From: a virus
Strand: one strand, 5' to 3'
DNA length: 56,220 nt
IMG/VR virus record: IMGVR_UViG_3300027985_000156
Span: 1-56,220 of that record
Each line of letters begins with the position of its first letter. Position 1 is the first letter of the stretch. A program made the translations under genes and the position numbers. This document shows positions 6,634 through 14,559 of the stretch, one piece after another. The notes below the pieces were generated by a model. The model saw only the letters and a list, made by a program, of their open reading frames with translations, did no database searches and was not told where the DNA came from.

Positions 6634-8170
6634 AGATCTTAAAGTAACAAGCAATGGTCAGCTTAAGGTAGGAGATGTAGTCAAATGCATCATGGGTAAT
6701 GAGCGCATCGCAGAGGATGAATTCTACTGTATCACAGGATTCACTGGTGGACTTAAACTGCCTACTGTTGTTCCGTATAAAATGGGTAACAAGGTAGATA
6801 GGGAGTATGGTTTTATGTGGAATCGATTCGAACTTGCTGCCTGTAACAGTGTTGAGGTCGGTGATATTGTAGAGGTTGTTGAACCTAAGCATAATCTTAA
6901 GGGTGATGCTCCTTTTGAAGTCACTTATATCTACATCGATGGTGGACGTAAGTATTTTCATGGGAAGCAAAATGGTCGAAAGTTTGTAGGTATGAATGCC
7001 ACTCGCTTTGCACCTATCAAAAATATGTCGAAGTTCGACAAACCTGTTGTATTCAACAGAGGTGATATTGTAGTATTCAATCAGCCTTATGGTGTCTCCT
7101 TCAACAAGGGCGATGTATGCAAGGTTGACCGCTGCCAACATAACGCCTCTGGTGAGGACATCCTTTACTTCATCCGACTGAATGACCTCAAGTCTGGATC
7201 TGCCTACGCTTACCGATTCGATCAGGCTGAGCTATGGTTCAAGGTAGGGGATAAGGTAACCTTTGTCGAGGATTACATGAAGTTCAAGAAAGGTGATGTG
7301 TGCAAGGTCACTAAGGTCGATAATGAAAACAGCAGCTTGGAGTATACCTTTGTAACTGTCAAGCGTATCTCTGATGATGTGGCTGGTGCTGCTTTTGCAA
7401 AACGTATGACTAAAGCCCCTGAGCTTGAGGTCGCTGCCGCTGAACTCCCTACACCACGCCTCGATAAGTTTAAGGTAGGTGATGTGGTTGTATTAAACCA
7501 GCACTATGGTGTTAAGTTCGAAGAAGGTGATGTCGTTCGTGTCACTAAGTATTCGGCTAAAAAGGATCTCCTTCCTGATTACGACTTGGTGTACTTCAAG
7601 CGTATCTCTGATGGTGAAGAAGCAGGAGCCTACGCTATGCGCTTCGATACCTACGAAGATTGGGCAGGTTACCCTTACAAAGAGCCGGTAAGAAACCCTG
7701 GATTTGAGGTTGGAAGTTATGTGAAAGCTCTCGATTCTAATGGTTACTTTGTAGAGGGACTTAGTTATAAGATCACCTCGTATAGAGAGTGGACCACTCT
7801 GAACCCTAACCGTGACACTATTACACTCGAAACCCTTGGAGGGGAGAAGGTTTCAGGTGGTGGCTATTGGGTATCCCACTTCACTCCTGTAAGTTATAAG
7901 GAAGCTGTGCTTTCCATTCCTCGTCAGAGCGCACAGATCTCACTTGAGGTTCCTGGTGGTAGCACTCCTTCTCAATATGAGTTACCTGCGGATGCCACCG
8001 AACTCCAAGATCTCATCGAGTACCGCAACATGAACTTCGCAGTTGGTAACATCTTCAAAGCTGCGTATCGCCTGGGAACAAAGGAAGGTACGAGTGCAGA
8101 GTACGATCTCAACAAGATCATCTTCTTTGCTCAACGTGAACTCGACCGCATCAAAGGTGAGAATGAGTAA
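6623..8170 (+). CDS. Multi-module SH3/KOW-like repeat protein with DUF3310-like C-terminus (515 aa)
   Basis: Function unknown. There are six tandem modules of about 60-70 residues. The clearest are NRGDIVVFNQPYGVSFNKGD (about 142), KVGDKVTFVEDYMKFKKGD (about 206) and KVGDVVVLNQHYGVKFEEGD (about 287), each followed by a V..V.. strand and an AGAYAxRF-type end. These resemble SH3/KOW beta barrels and the modules of the 1063 gene. The last 60 residues (LQDLIEYRNMNFAVGNIFKA..YRLGTKEG..DLNKIIFFAQREL) resemble DUF3310, a domain usually found alone in phages. I chose ATG 6623 with GGAGA upstream over earlier out-of-context starts. A palindrome site encodes MSKFDK in the linker between modules 2 and 3. 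Confidence 0.78.
   Translation: MKTEDLKVTSNGQLKVGDVVKCIMGNERIAEDEFYCITGFTGGLKLPTVVPYKMGNKVDREYGFMWNRFELAACNSVEVGDIVEVVEPKHNLKGDAPFEVTYIYIDGGRKYFHGKQNGRKFVGMNATRFAPIKNMSKFDKPVVFNRGDIVVFNQPYGVSFNKGDVCKVDRCQHNASGEDILYFIRLNDLKSGSAYAYRFDQAELWFKVGDKVTFVEDYMKFKKGDVCKVTKVDNENSSLEYTFVTVKRISDDVAGAAFAKRMTKAPELEVAAAELPTPRLDKFKVGDVVVLNQHYGVKFEEGDVVRVTKYSAKKDLLPDYDLVYFKRISDGEEAGAYAMRFDTYEDWAGYPYKEPVRNPGFEVGSYVKALDSNGYFVEGLSYKITSYREWTTLNPNRDTITLETLGGEKVSGGGYWVSHFTPVSYKEAVLSIPRQSAQISLEVPGGSTPSQYELPADATELQDLIEYRNMNFAVGNIFKAAYRLGTKEGTSAEYDLNKIIFFAQRELDRIKGENE
7026..7040. repeat. Palindrome site, centre AGT (module linker)
   Basis: Exact TGTCGAAGTTCGACA, frame MSKFDK, in a linker of the repeat-module protein. 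Confidence 0.95.
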
Positions 8171-8765
8171 TTCAGAATACAAAGTAGAGGTTCGAAAACT
8201 CCTGGGGCTTGATTTGCTCCGGGAGTCCATCTCCTTCATCTTAGACCTTGAGTCGACTATGACTCTTGAGAAAATCTACCGTACCCAACACAGTCCGTGC
8301 CGTACTCAGTTGTTCATCGTTAAGATGGTGATACCTAACGAAGTCTCGGTTCATCTTGTGCGTCATTCGGCTGTCGGTCAGTTCCACTATGTATCCAGTA
8401 ACCGTCCTGACTGGCAAGGGCACTCGGCCCGAGAACATGCTGAGATTGGTCGGGATACATTGGTACGTCATGTGATGATCCTGAATGCCAAGCACCTTAT
8501 GGATATGGCTGGTGAGCGTCTGTGTACGAAAGCACTCGCAACTACACGTAAGGTATTCTCCATGATCACTGAGGAAATGTCGAAGATCGACAAAGACCTT
8601 GCGAACCGTATGAAACCTAAGTGCTACCGTCAAGGTGGCGTATGCTACGAGGATGATCCTTGTGGTGTCCACATGAATATGCTACGTGAGATTGTTGAGC
8701 AAGTACCTGAAGCTATCTATCGGGACTGGCGAAACGATTTTATCGTGCGTAACTATAAGGGATAA
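8163..8765 (+). CDS. ThyX-like protein (flavin-dependent thymidylate synthase superfamily)
   Basis: A 200-aa protein resembling the shorter ThyX-like proteins of phages. CRTQLFIVKMVIPNEVSVHL leads into VRHSAVGQFHYVSSNRPDW, which occupies the place of the ThyX signature RHR...S. Later come ILNAKHLMDMAGERLCTKA and PKCYRQGGVCYEDDPCG, a Cys-rich end I recall from phage homologs. The canonical RHRxxSxNxxSxRY motif is not intact, so thymidylate synthesis is uncertain; nucleotide context (dUTPase and RNR nearby) fits. The ATG overlaps the previous stop (ATGAGTAA). A palindrome site gives MSKIDKDLANRM where relatives have a KVDPxLAxxM-type sequence, suggesting it arose by substitution, not insertion. 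Confidence 0.7.
   Translation: MSNSEYKVEVRKLLGLDLLRESISFILDLESTMTLEKIYRTQHSPCRTQLFIVKMVIPNEVSVHLVRHSAVGQFHYVSSNRPDWQGHSAREHAEIGRDTLVRHVMILNAKHLMDMAGERLCTKALATTRKVFSMITEEMSKIDKDLANRMKPKCYRQGGVCYEDDPCGVHMNMLREIVEQVPEAIYRDWRNDFIVRNYKG
8578..8592. repeat. Palindrome site, centre AGA (in ThyX-like gene)
   Basis: Exact TGTCGAAGATCGACA, frame MSKIDK, within a conserved helix of the ThyX-like protein. Confidence 0.95.
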
Positions 8766-8767
8766 CA

Positions 8768-9160
8768 ATGGATGAATATCTGTTGATCAATGTGACTAAA
8801 GGTGAGATGGTTAAGTTGACTCAAGTGCAGCTTGATGCCATCTTGAAACCTGTACCTGAGATTGAGGAAGCAAAGTCTGTACCTCTCAACAGGCCACCTA
8901 CACCTTGGAGCGATTACCAAACTACCGGGATATGGTATGTTATTGAGTCTGGACTTGAAGAGGTTGGGTGTAAACAGAAGCCGTATTGGTCATGCACTTT
9001 AGAATATCTTGAACTGGATACTTTAGATATTGTAGAGCTTGAGATGTATCTTGAGGATGCTTATGCACCAACTGAGTTCAATCTTGTAGGTGATAATACT
9101 CTTGGTGAGATCTACGAGTATATCCAAAAAGAGGTTTTCCACAATGGCCCTACCTGTTAA
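8768..9160 (+). CDS. Hypothetical acidic protein (130 aa)
   Basis: Not recognised. The protein is acidic with many Glu and Tyr (IVELEMYLEDAY). It starts two bases after the ThyX-like gene and overlaps the next gene by 17 bases. Confidence 0.7.
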   Translation: MDEYLLINVTKGEMVKLTQVQLDAILKPVPEIEEAKSVPLNRPPTPWSDYQTTGIWYVIESGLEEVGCKQKPYWSCTLEYLELDTLDIVELEMYLEDAYAPTEFNLVGDNTLGEIYEYIQKEVFHNGPTC

Positions 9161-9365
9161 TAAAGCTTTGTATGCTATCAAGGCAAAGTATGAGGACGGC
9201 ACTGTGCAGTTCTGGGGTAATCGACACGATGCCCCTTTCATTACTGAGCGTAATGCCCAGAAACACTGCGACTGGTTGAATAGTTGCAAGAACAGATCTG
9301 GTAGTGAGTATCCTGAGTACACTGTTATTGATCTTAAATTGGAGGTAGGAAAGTATGAAGGTTAA
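9144..9365 (+). CDS. Hypothetical protein (73 aa)
   Basis: Not recognised. MALPVNKALYAIKAKYEDGT followed by ITERNAQKHCDWLN suggests a small alpha/beta fold. The start at 9144 (GAGG ten bases upstream) is preferred over an earlier in-frame codon buried in the previous gene. It overlaps the dUTPase start by 11 bases. Confidence 0.65.
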   Translation: MALPVNKALYAIKAKYEDGTVQFWGNRHDAPFITERNAQKHCDWLNSCKNRSGSEYPEYTVIDLKLEVGKYEG

Positions 9366-9765
9366 GGTTCTGAGCAATGGATTCCCTCTGTATCGCAAGC
9401 ACCCTACTGATGCCGGTCTTGATGTGCGTCTACCTGAGCTTCTGTATCTCTTTCCTGGAGAACAAGCTACCGTAGACCTTGGTGTAGCTATCGCCACTGA
9501 GCCAGGACACGTCTGTATGCTGGTGAATCGATCATCACTGGCAGCAAAGAATTGCGTCATCTCCAACTTCGGTATCATCGATGAGGATTATCGTGGTGAG
9601 TTGAAGGCTGTACTATTTAACCTGTCAAATGAGATTCAAACTTTCGAGAAGGGCGAGCGAATCGTTCAGCTTCTTGAGGTTCCTGTGGTTCAGAAAGAAC
9701 CTATCTATGTAAGTGAGCTTACCGAAACCGTACGTGGCGAAGGTGGCTTGGGGAGTACAAACTGA
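9355..9765 (+). CDS. dut: dUTP diphosphatase
   Basis: Hydrolyses dUTP to dUMP and pyrophosphate, lowering uracil in phage DNA and feeding dTMP synthesis. All five trimeric dUTPase motifs are present in 136 aa: I TDAGLDVRL (about 18), II NRSSLAAK (about 58), III GIIDEDYRGEL (about 73), IV KGERIVQL (about 98), and V RGEGGLGST at the C-terminus (usual RGxGGFGST). GGAGG precedes the ATG. The next gene begins within its stop. Confidence 0.96.
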   Translation: MKVKVLSNGFPLYRKHPTDAGLDVRLPELLYLFPGEQATVDLGVAIATEPGHVCMLVNRSSLAAKNCVISNFGIIDEDYRGELKAVLFNLSNEIQTFEKGERIVQLLEVPVVQKEPIYVSELTETVRGEGGLGSTN

Positions 9766-9947
9766 TGAAAGATACTATTGCTGCTATTGTTGTTGTCATG
9801 CTTATTGTGGTCGTGTTGCTGTGCTTCGGTGCCCATATCGTAGCATGTATGAAAGCCGGTGCGGTATTTATGCTGCTGCTTGGCATCTTCTTCTTTCCGT
9901 ACGGTGTTATCCACGGACTCGGCTATATGTTTGGTTGGTGGATGTAA
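9765..9947 (+). CDS. Small membrane protein, two TM segments
   Basis: This 60-aa protein is almost wholly hydrophobic. The first TM segment covers about residues 5-28 (IAAIVVVMLIVVVLLCFGAH) and the second about 33-55, with a short KAG loop. The size and topology would suit a class II holin or a phage inner-membrane protein, but the endolysin gene is 5 kb away. It is coupled to dUTPase by an ATGA overlap. Confidence 0.65.
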   Translation: MKDTIAAIVVVMLIVVVLLCFGAHIVACMKAGAVFMLLLGIFFFPYGVIHGLGYMFGWWM

Positions 9948-10066
9948 TGTCGAAGTTCGACAATCTCTGTGTCTGGTTTTATGTACACATGATCTCCTTG
10001 GCAAGTAAGATTCAAGAGTGGTTCTGGAAGATCACTTGTGCCGCTGTCGATAAGATGGAGAAGTAA
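9947..10066 (+). CDS. Small protein starting in a palindrome site (39 aa)
   Basis: Not recognised. MSKFDNLCVWFYVHMISLAS then KIQEWFWKIT, an amphipathic or membrane-associated helix. Its start codon overlaps the previous stop (TAATG) and is the base just before a palindrome site, so initiation would lie inside a potential RNA hairpin. Its stop overlaps the next ATG. Confidence 0.55.
   Translation: MSKFDNLCVWFYVHMISLASKIQEWFWKITCAAVDKMEK
9948..9962. repeat. Palindrome site, centre AGT (start codon)
   Basis: Exact TGTCGAAGTTCGACA overlapping the ATG of the 39-aa gene. Confidence 0.95.
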
Positions 10067-10287
10067 TGGAACGATTTGCAATTGTCCTATCTCGTGGTTG
10101 CTGCGGTGGGTTCCACGCTGGAACTGTCGTTAAAGTAACTGATGAAACTATGGAAGATGCCGGGAGAACAATCTCTCGGTGTCTCCCTATTCGTAACTCT
10201 CAATACACAACTGATATGTGGCACTGTGATTCGTGCTTGATGTTTATTTCCAAGGAGGAAGCTTATGGAACCGTTAAAGGTAACTGA
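10066..10287 (+). CDS. Small Cys-rich protein, tandem paralog 1 (73 aa)
   Basis: Function unknown. It contains RGCCGGFHAGTVVKV near the start and MWHCDSCL near the end. The next gene has RKGCCHGFERGTVCQI and MWQCSRCI in the same places, so the two are a tandem duplication. The G(C)C-G-F-x-x-G-T-V part resembles a KOW/SH3 strand pair, and the four cysteines could bind zinc. GGAGAAG precedes the ATG, and it overlaps its paralog by 23 bases. Confidence 0.7.
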   Translation: MERFAIVLSRGCCGGFHAGTVVKVTDETMEDAGRTISRCLPIRNSQYTTDMWHCDSCLMFISKEEAYGTVKGN

Positions 10288-10480
10288 TAAAGTAGTTGTA
10301 CAACGTAAAGGGTGTTGTCATGGTTTCGAGCGTGGCACTGTCTGTCAGATCATCCAAGTATACACCAACCCCACCACCGGAAAGCTGCTGTACCTTTGTT
10401 ACCCGGATGATACATCTGTTGGGGAGTACGGCATGTGGCAGTGTTCCCGGTGTATTACTAAAGTTCCGGAGGAAAAATAA
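10265..10480 (+). CDS. Small Cys-rich protein, tandem paralog 2 (71 aa)
   Basis: Paralog of the preceding gene (GCCHGFERGTV; MWQCSRC). Function unknown. It starts after AAGGAGG inside the preceding gene and shares its stop/start overlap with the next gene (TAATG). Confidence 0.7.
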   Translation: MEPLKVTDKVVVQRKGCCHGFERGTVCQIIQVYTNPTTGKLLYLCYPDDTSVGEYGMWQCSRCITKVPEEK

Positions 10481-10710
10481 TGCCATTAGAATCAACAGTA
10501 ACTCCATTTACAAGTTCCGAGCCTCCGCTGTTTCCTAGCCTTAGGATTACAGAGGATGGACTCATCTTCTTATTCACAAAACATACTAATGGTAGCACAC
10601 CTTGCCTCAATAACCCTGAGCTGTGGACAAGTGCTGACTTGAGACTTCCTGAAGTACAAGAAGAGTACAAGCCTTTCTACGGGACTATCACCCTTACCTC
10701 AACACCATGA
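10480..10710 (+). CDS. Hypothetical protein (76 aa)
   Basis: Not recognised. It is Pro/Thr/Ser-rich, with ITEDGLIFLFTKHTNG in the middle. GGAGG before the ATG and overlaps on both sides support it as a real member of the operon. Confidence 0.6.
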   Translation: MPLESTVTPFTSSEPPLFPSLRITEDGLIFLFTKHTNGSTPCLNNPELWTSADLRLPEVQEEYKPFYGTITLTSTP

Positions 10711-10997
10711 ATGTCCGTGTAGGTTCGTACCAACTCCGAGTCATCGATAGTATGAACTTTGGAGTCGAGAAGCTTGCCACCGTCGAGAAAGGAAAGATGG
10801 TAGGCCAGGAGTATGTCAGCACTTGCAACTACTTTCCTGACTTCTCAGGTGCATTCAAGTTTTTCATTGGATGTCTTGAGAAAGAAGCATTCAAATACAC
10901 CAGTGACCTTGATGATTTCATGACGAAATACTCTGAGTTGCTGGAGACAACATTCAAGAGAATGGAGGGCTATGAGAAAACTAGCAACGATTCGTAA
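10707..10997 (+). CDS. Hypothetical protein (96 aa)
   Basis: Not recognised. A beta-rich N-terminus (MNVRVGSYQLRVIDSMNFGV) is followed by a helical C-terminus. It overlaps the RNA ligase gene by 26 bases. Confidence 0.65.
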   Translation: MNVRVGSYQLRVIDSMNFGVEKLATVEKGKMVGQEYVSTCNYFPDFSGAFKFFIGCLEKEAFKYTSDLDDFMTKYSELLETTFKRMEGYEKTSNDS

Positions 10998-12078
10998 GAT
11001 CAATGAACTCTTTCCGATCAAAGGTGCCGACCGTATTGAGGGTGCGGTAATCGATGGTTGGGAATGTGTTGTAAAGAAGGGTGAGTTTGAAGTAGGTGAC
11101 CTGTGTGTCTACTTTGAAATCGACAGTATCCTCCCGGTTCGTCCGTGGTCTGAGTTCATGGAGCCACGCAAGTATCGTGTGAGGACTGCAAAGTTCAAAG
11201 GCCAAATAGCACAAGGTCTGGCTCTTCCGGTGAGTATGGTGTTTCCTGAGACTCGCACAGTAGCTCTCGATGAGGATGTTACTGAGGAACTTGGTGTACG
11301 GAAGTATGATCCGGAAGCTGAGAAAGAGCAGAAGGTGTACGACAACCCACGTAAGAAACGTCCGTGGTGGGCGAAGTCTCGTATAGGTATGAAGATCTAC
11401 CTTTGGCTCCATCCTCGCCTCAGCAAAAAAGGATGGCCTGAGTGGTTGCCTAAGACGGATGAGACACGAGTGCAGAACATCCGTAACCTTGAGAAGCATA
11501 TTGCAAACCGCTATCTGTATGCTACTGAGAAGCTGGATGGTCAGTCGTTCACCATGTACTACAACCATAACGAGAAGGCTGGTTTGTTCAAGAAGGGTGT
11601 AGGTGGTGTCTGCTCTCGTAACATCCACTATCCCTTCCGGTGCGACAACAACTGGTGGAACTATGCAGTTGACAGCGGTGACTACAACCGCTTCGAGAAC
11701 TACTGCAAAACCTCTGGTAAAAGTCTAGCCCTCCAGGGTGAGTTGATTGGTCCTGGAATCCAAGGAAACAAGTATAACCTTTCGACCAACGAGATGTACG
11801 CCTTCAACGTATGGGATATTAATAAACAAAAGTATCTCAACCTTGAAGAGAAGCTTATTGTTCTCAGTGAGGTAGGTATTGTTCATGTGCCTTTTCTGAG
11901 TGATCCTAATGATTTAACTACACCTAAAGAGTTCCTTGAGTTTGCTGATGGTCCTTCGTTGTTCGTCAGCACAGAACACCCAAGGGAAGGTGTGGTCATT
12001 CGTGATTGGGATGATGATGGATTCTCCTTCAAGGCAATTAGTAATCAGTTTCTTCTACTTGAGGATTCATTCGAATGA
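10972..12078 (+). CDS. RNA ligase with N-terminal OB domain (Rnl5/DraRnl-like)
   Basis: Predicted ATP-dependent RNA ligase of 368 aa that seals nicked RNA through ligase-AMP and RNA-adenylate steps. The first about 110 residues (IKGADRIEGAVIDGWECVV, VGDLCVYFEIDSILP) are an OB-like domain typical of the Rnl5 type. The nucleotidyltransferase domain has motif I TEKLDGQSF with Lys about 187, motif III/IIIa LALQGELIG, motif IV REGVVIRD and motif V FSFKAISNQFLL. With RtcB at 16048, the phage has two RNA ligases of unrelated mechanism, suggesting repair of cleaved tRNA or other RNA. GGAGGG lies just before the GC-ATG. Confidence 0.9.
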   Translation: MRKLATIRKINELFPIKGADRIEGAVIDGWECVVKKGEFEVGDLCVYFEIDSILPVRPWSEFMEPRKYRVRTAKFKGQIAQGLALPVSMVFPETRTVALDEDVTEELGVRKYDPEAEKEQKVYDNPRKKRPWWAKSRIGMKIYLWLHPRLSKKGWPEWLPKTDETRVQNIRNLEKHIANRYLYATEKLDGQSFTMYYNHNEKAGLFKKGVGGVCSRNIHYPFRCDNNWWNYAVDSGDYNRFENYCKTSGKSLALQGELIGPGIQGNKYNLSTNEMYAFNVWDINKQKYLNLEEKLIVLSEVGIVHVPFLSDPNDLTTPKEFLEFADGPSLFVSTEHPREGVVIRDWDDDGFSFKAISNQFLLLEDSFE

Positions 12079-12173
12079 TATTCAACTTGATATGTCTCTT
12101 TATAATAGTGGCGTGTGCTGCGGCTAACGTATGTTTGTGGGGTAAGATAAACAAGAGACTAGGTAAGATATAA
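12075..12173 (+). CDS. Small membrane peptide (32 aa)
   Basis: Not recognised. MIFNLICLFIIVACAAANVC is one hydrophobic helix, followed by a basic tail (KINKRLGKI). The ATG overlaps the RNA ligase stop (ATGA), which favours real translation; it is too short for standard gene callers. Confidence 0.5.
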   Translation: MIFNLICLFIIVACAAANVCLWGKINKRLGKI

Positions 12174-12183
12174 TGGAGACACT

Positions 12184-12273
12184 ATGGAGATTCTAATTTA
12201 TCCGGTAATCTTTGTCATGACAGGTTTAGGTTGTGTAGCCTTTGCTTGTGCTTGGAAGATCTTTACCAGCTAA
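12184..12273 (+). CDS. Small membrane peptide (29 aa)
   Basis: Not recognised. This is a single hydrophobic helix (LIYPVIFVMTGLGCVAFACA) with GGAGA five bases before the ATG. It is the last frame before a terminator-like hairpin. Confidence 0.45.
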   Translation: MEILIYPVIFVMTGLGCVAFACAWKIFTS

Positions 12274-12280
12274 GGCGCAT

Positions 12281-12320
12281 AAGAGGGGCTTGTGTTCTTA
12301 GGAATGCACGCCCCTTATTT
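12281..12320 (+). terminator. Terminator-like hairpin before RNR
   Basis: The stem AAG(A)GGGGC ... GCCCCTT is followed by ATTT. The stem is GC-rich but the U-tract is weak, so termination is probably partial. It lies between the small membrane peptide and the RNR gene. Confidence 0.4.
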
Positions 12321-12331
12321 CGTGGAGGTTT

Positions 12332-14281
12332 ATGAGTTATATTGACCAACAAATGTCACGGTATATTCACCTGTCAAAGTATAGCCGGTGGTTACCTGAT
12401 GTAAAACGAAGGGAAACCTGGGAGGAAACTGTAGACCGCTTGATTAACTTCTGGCGTGGAAGGTTCGGCGATGTGTTAGGCGAGGATCTTTTTGTCGAAC
12501 TTCGACAATCTACCGTCAACCTGGGAGTCATGCCTTCCATGCGTACGTTGATGACCGCTGGTCCTGCACTTGATCGTGACGAGGCTGCTGGTTTCAACTG
12601 TGCTGGTGCTGGCATCAATCATCTACGGTACTTCGATGAGATCTTCTACCTTCTCATGTGTGGTACTGGTGTTGGCTTTAGTGTCGAATCTAAGTATGTC
12701 TCTCAACTACCTACGATCTCTGAAGATTTCCATCCGACTGAGACTGTTATCCGAGTGCATGACTCGAAGATCGGTTGGGCTAAAGGTCTGAAACAACTGA
12801 TCTCTCTACTTGTCAATGGTGAGATTCCTACGTGGGATCTTAGCTACATCCGTCCCGCTGGTGCCCGACTGAAGACTTTCGGTGGACGTGCATCCGGTCC
12901 TGAACCACTGGACAAACTGTTCAAGATGGTAGTAAAAATCTTCACTAACTCTGCCGGTCGTAAGCTTACGCCGCTTGAGGTACATGACCTTATCTGCTGG
13001 ATTGCTATGACGGTTATCGTCGGTTCGGTTCGTAGGTCAGCCTGTATCTCCATCTCTGATCTCATGGATATGGCGATGGCCCGTGCTAAGACTGGAGAGT
13101 GGTGGAAGACTTATGAGGAAGGTGGGCAGGAGCAACGGAAGCTTTCGAATAACTCTGCTGCCTACTACATCAAGCCAGATGTTGTCGCATTCAACAAAGA
13201 GTTCATGAATCTCTTCAAGAGCTACAGCGGTGAGCGTGGGATTGTCAACAAGACTGCACTTAAGAAAAAGGCTGAAGCTTGTGGTCGTGAGTGGTCAGGT
13301 GATTATCTGTTGAATCCTTGCGGCGAAGCAATCCTCCGGGACACTGGTGGTTTCTGTAATCTGTCAGAGGTTGTCATTCGTCCTGAAGATACCTTCGAAG
13401 ACCTCAGACGTAAGGTGAGATTGGCTACCATCTATGGAACGCTTCAGTCGAGTCTTACGAAGTTCCGGTATCTGCGTAAGGTATGGCAGCGTAACCAGGA
13501 GGAGGAACGCCTACTTGGTGTTAGCCTTACCGGTATCATGGATCATCCGATTATGAGTGGTGCCCGTGAACCTGATGCTGATTTCCTGGAAGGATCTGAA
13601 GAGTATCTCATATTTGATCTCTCTGATGTATTGGCAAACCTCAGGGCCGAGGCTCAACTCGTAAACCAAGATCTTGCAGATGTCCTTGGTATACCTTATG
13701 CCAAACAGATTACACTGGTCAAACCTTCAGGAACTGTATCACAACTTTGTGGGACTTCCTCAGGCATTCATCCTCAGTATGCCCCGTACTATCTACGGCG
13801 TGTAACTCAGGACAACAAAGATCCACTAACGGATCTGATGATAGCTCAAGGTATCCCACATAAACGTGGCGATGACAAGACTTGGTTTAGTTTCCCAATC
13901 GCTGCTCCTGAGAGTACCAAGGTGTTCGCAAGTAACCTCGATCCTATTGATGCCTTAGAGCTTTGGAAGACCTACAGTGACCACTGGTCAGATGGTAACC
14001 CAAGCTGCACCATCTACTACCGTGACAACAACTTCTTTGAGGTGATGTCCTGGGTATACAAGAACTTCGATGACATTGGTGGCTTGAGTTTCTTCCCGTT
14101 GTCTGATGGTATCTATGATAAAGAGACTCAACCGTACCTGCCGATTACAAAAGAAGAGTATGAGGCTGCTGTTGAGGCTTTCCCTAAGGATATTAATTGG
14201 GATATGACTGGTCTCGAAGAAGAGGACAACACTACAGGTATGCAGGAGTATGCTTGTGCTGGAGATAAGTGCTCATTATGA
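12332..14281 (+). CDS. nrdJ: Class II (adenosylcobalamin-dependent) ribonucleotide reductase
   Basis: Reduces ribonucleotides to deoxyribonucleotides for phage DNA synthesis, using coenzyme B12 and no second subunit. At 649 aa it resembles the monomeric Lactobacillus-type RTPR. FNCAGAGINH (about residue 90) supplies one redox Cys. NPCGEAIL (about 328) has the thiyl-radical Cys and catalytic Glu, CNLSEVV the partner Cys. LVKPSGTVSQLCGTSSGIHP is the phosphate-binding loop, and the C-terminal CAGDKC matches the Cys-x4-Cys shuttle pair. GGAGG precedes the ATG. Class II use implies a host that makes or takes up B12. The stop overlaps the next small gene. Confidence 0.95.
   Translation: MSYIDQQMSRYIHLSKYSRWLPDVKRRETWEETVDRLINFWRGRFGDVLGEDLFVELRQSTVNLGVMPSMRTLMTAGPALDRDEAAGFNCAGAGINHLRYFDEIFYLLMCGTGVGFSVESKYVSQLPTISEDFHPTETVIRVHDSKIGWAKGLKQLISLLVNGEIPTWDLSYIRPAGARLKTFGGRASGPEPLDKLFKMVVKIFTNSAGRKLTPLEVHDLICWIAMTVIVGSVRRSACISISDLMDMAMARAKTGEWWKTYEEGGQEQRKLSNNSAAYYIKPDVVAFNKEFMNLFKSYSGERGIVNKTALKKKAEACGREWSGDYLLNPCGEAILRDTGGFCNLSEVVIRPEDTFEDLRRKVRLATIYGTLQSSLTKFRYLRKVWQRNQEEERLLGVSLTGIMDHPIMSGAREPDADFLEGSEEYLIFDLSDVLANLRAEAQLVNQDLADVLGIPYAKQITLVKPSGTVSQLCGTSSGIHPQYAPYYLRRVTQDNKDPLTDLMIAQGIPHKRGDDKTWFSFPIAAPESTKVFASNLDPIDALELWKTYSDHWSDGNPSCTIYYRDNNFFEVMSWVYKNFDDIGGLSFFPLSDGIYDKETQPYLPITKEEYEAAVEAFPKDINWDMTGLEEEDNTTGMQEYACAGDKCSL
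12493..12507. repeat. Palindrome site, centre ACT (in RNR)
   Basis: Exact TGTCGAACTTCGACA in the RNR N-terminal region, frame VELRQ. Confidence 0.95.
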
Positions 14282-14394
14282 TTGTTGACTATATTTTCTT
14301 AGGACTCATTGGTATGCTCGCACTATGCCTTATAGGTATTTTAGTAAATGAACTTATCTATGATGCAAAGATGCACAAGTATGATTGGGTATGA
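14278..14394 (+). CDS. Small membrane peptide (38 aa)
   Basis: Not recognised. One TM helix (YIFLGLIGMLALCLIGILV), then a charged tail. The ATG overlaps the RNR stop and its own stop overlaps the next ATG (ATGA at both ends), supporting coupled translation. Confidence 0.5.
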   Translation: MIVDYIFLGLIGMLALCLIGILVNELIYDAKMHKYDWV

Positions 14395-14558
14395 CGCAAG
14401 AAAGATATTGGGAGCTTGAGATGAAAGGTGGTATACTTACAGAGCAGGAGATGTACGAAGGTTGGCACTTCTGCTCTGATTGGGGTTATATGTTAGTTGG
14501 TCCTGGTATGCCTGAACTTAAAACCTGTACTTGTCGAACAATTCCAAAGGAGAAATGA
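14391..14558 (+). CDS. Small Cys-rich protein (55 aa)
   Basis: WHFCSDWGYMLVGPGMPEL followed by TCTC resembles a short family of phage proteins with a C-x2-W/D...PGxPE...C-x-C pattern, possibly zinc-binding. No function is known to me. Overlaps on both sides indicate an operon gene. Confidence 0.55.
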   Translation: MTQERYWELEMKGGILTEQEMYEGWHFCSDWGYMLVGPGMPELKTCTCRTIPKEK

Positions 14559-14559
14559 T

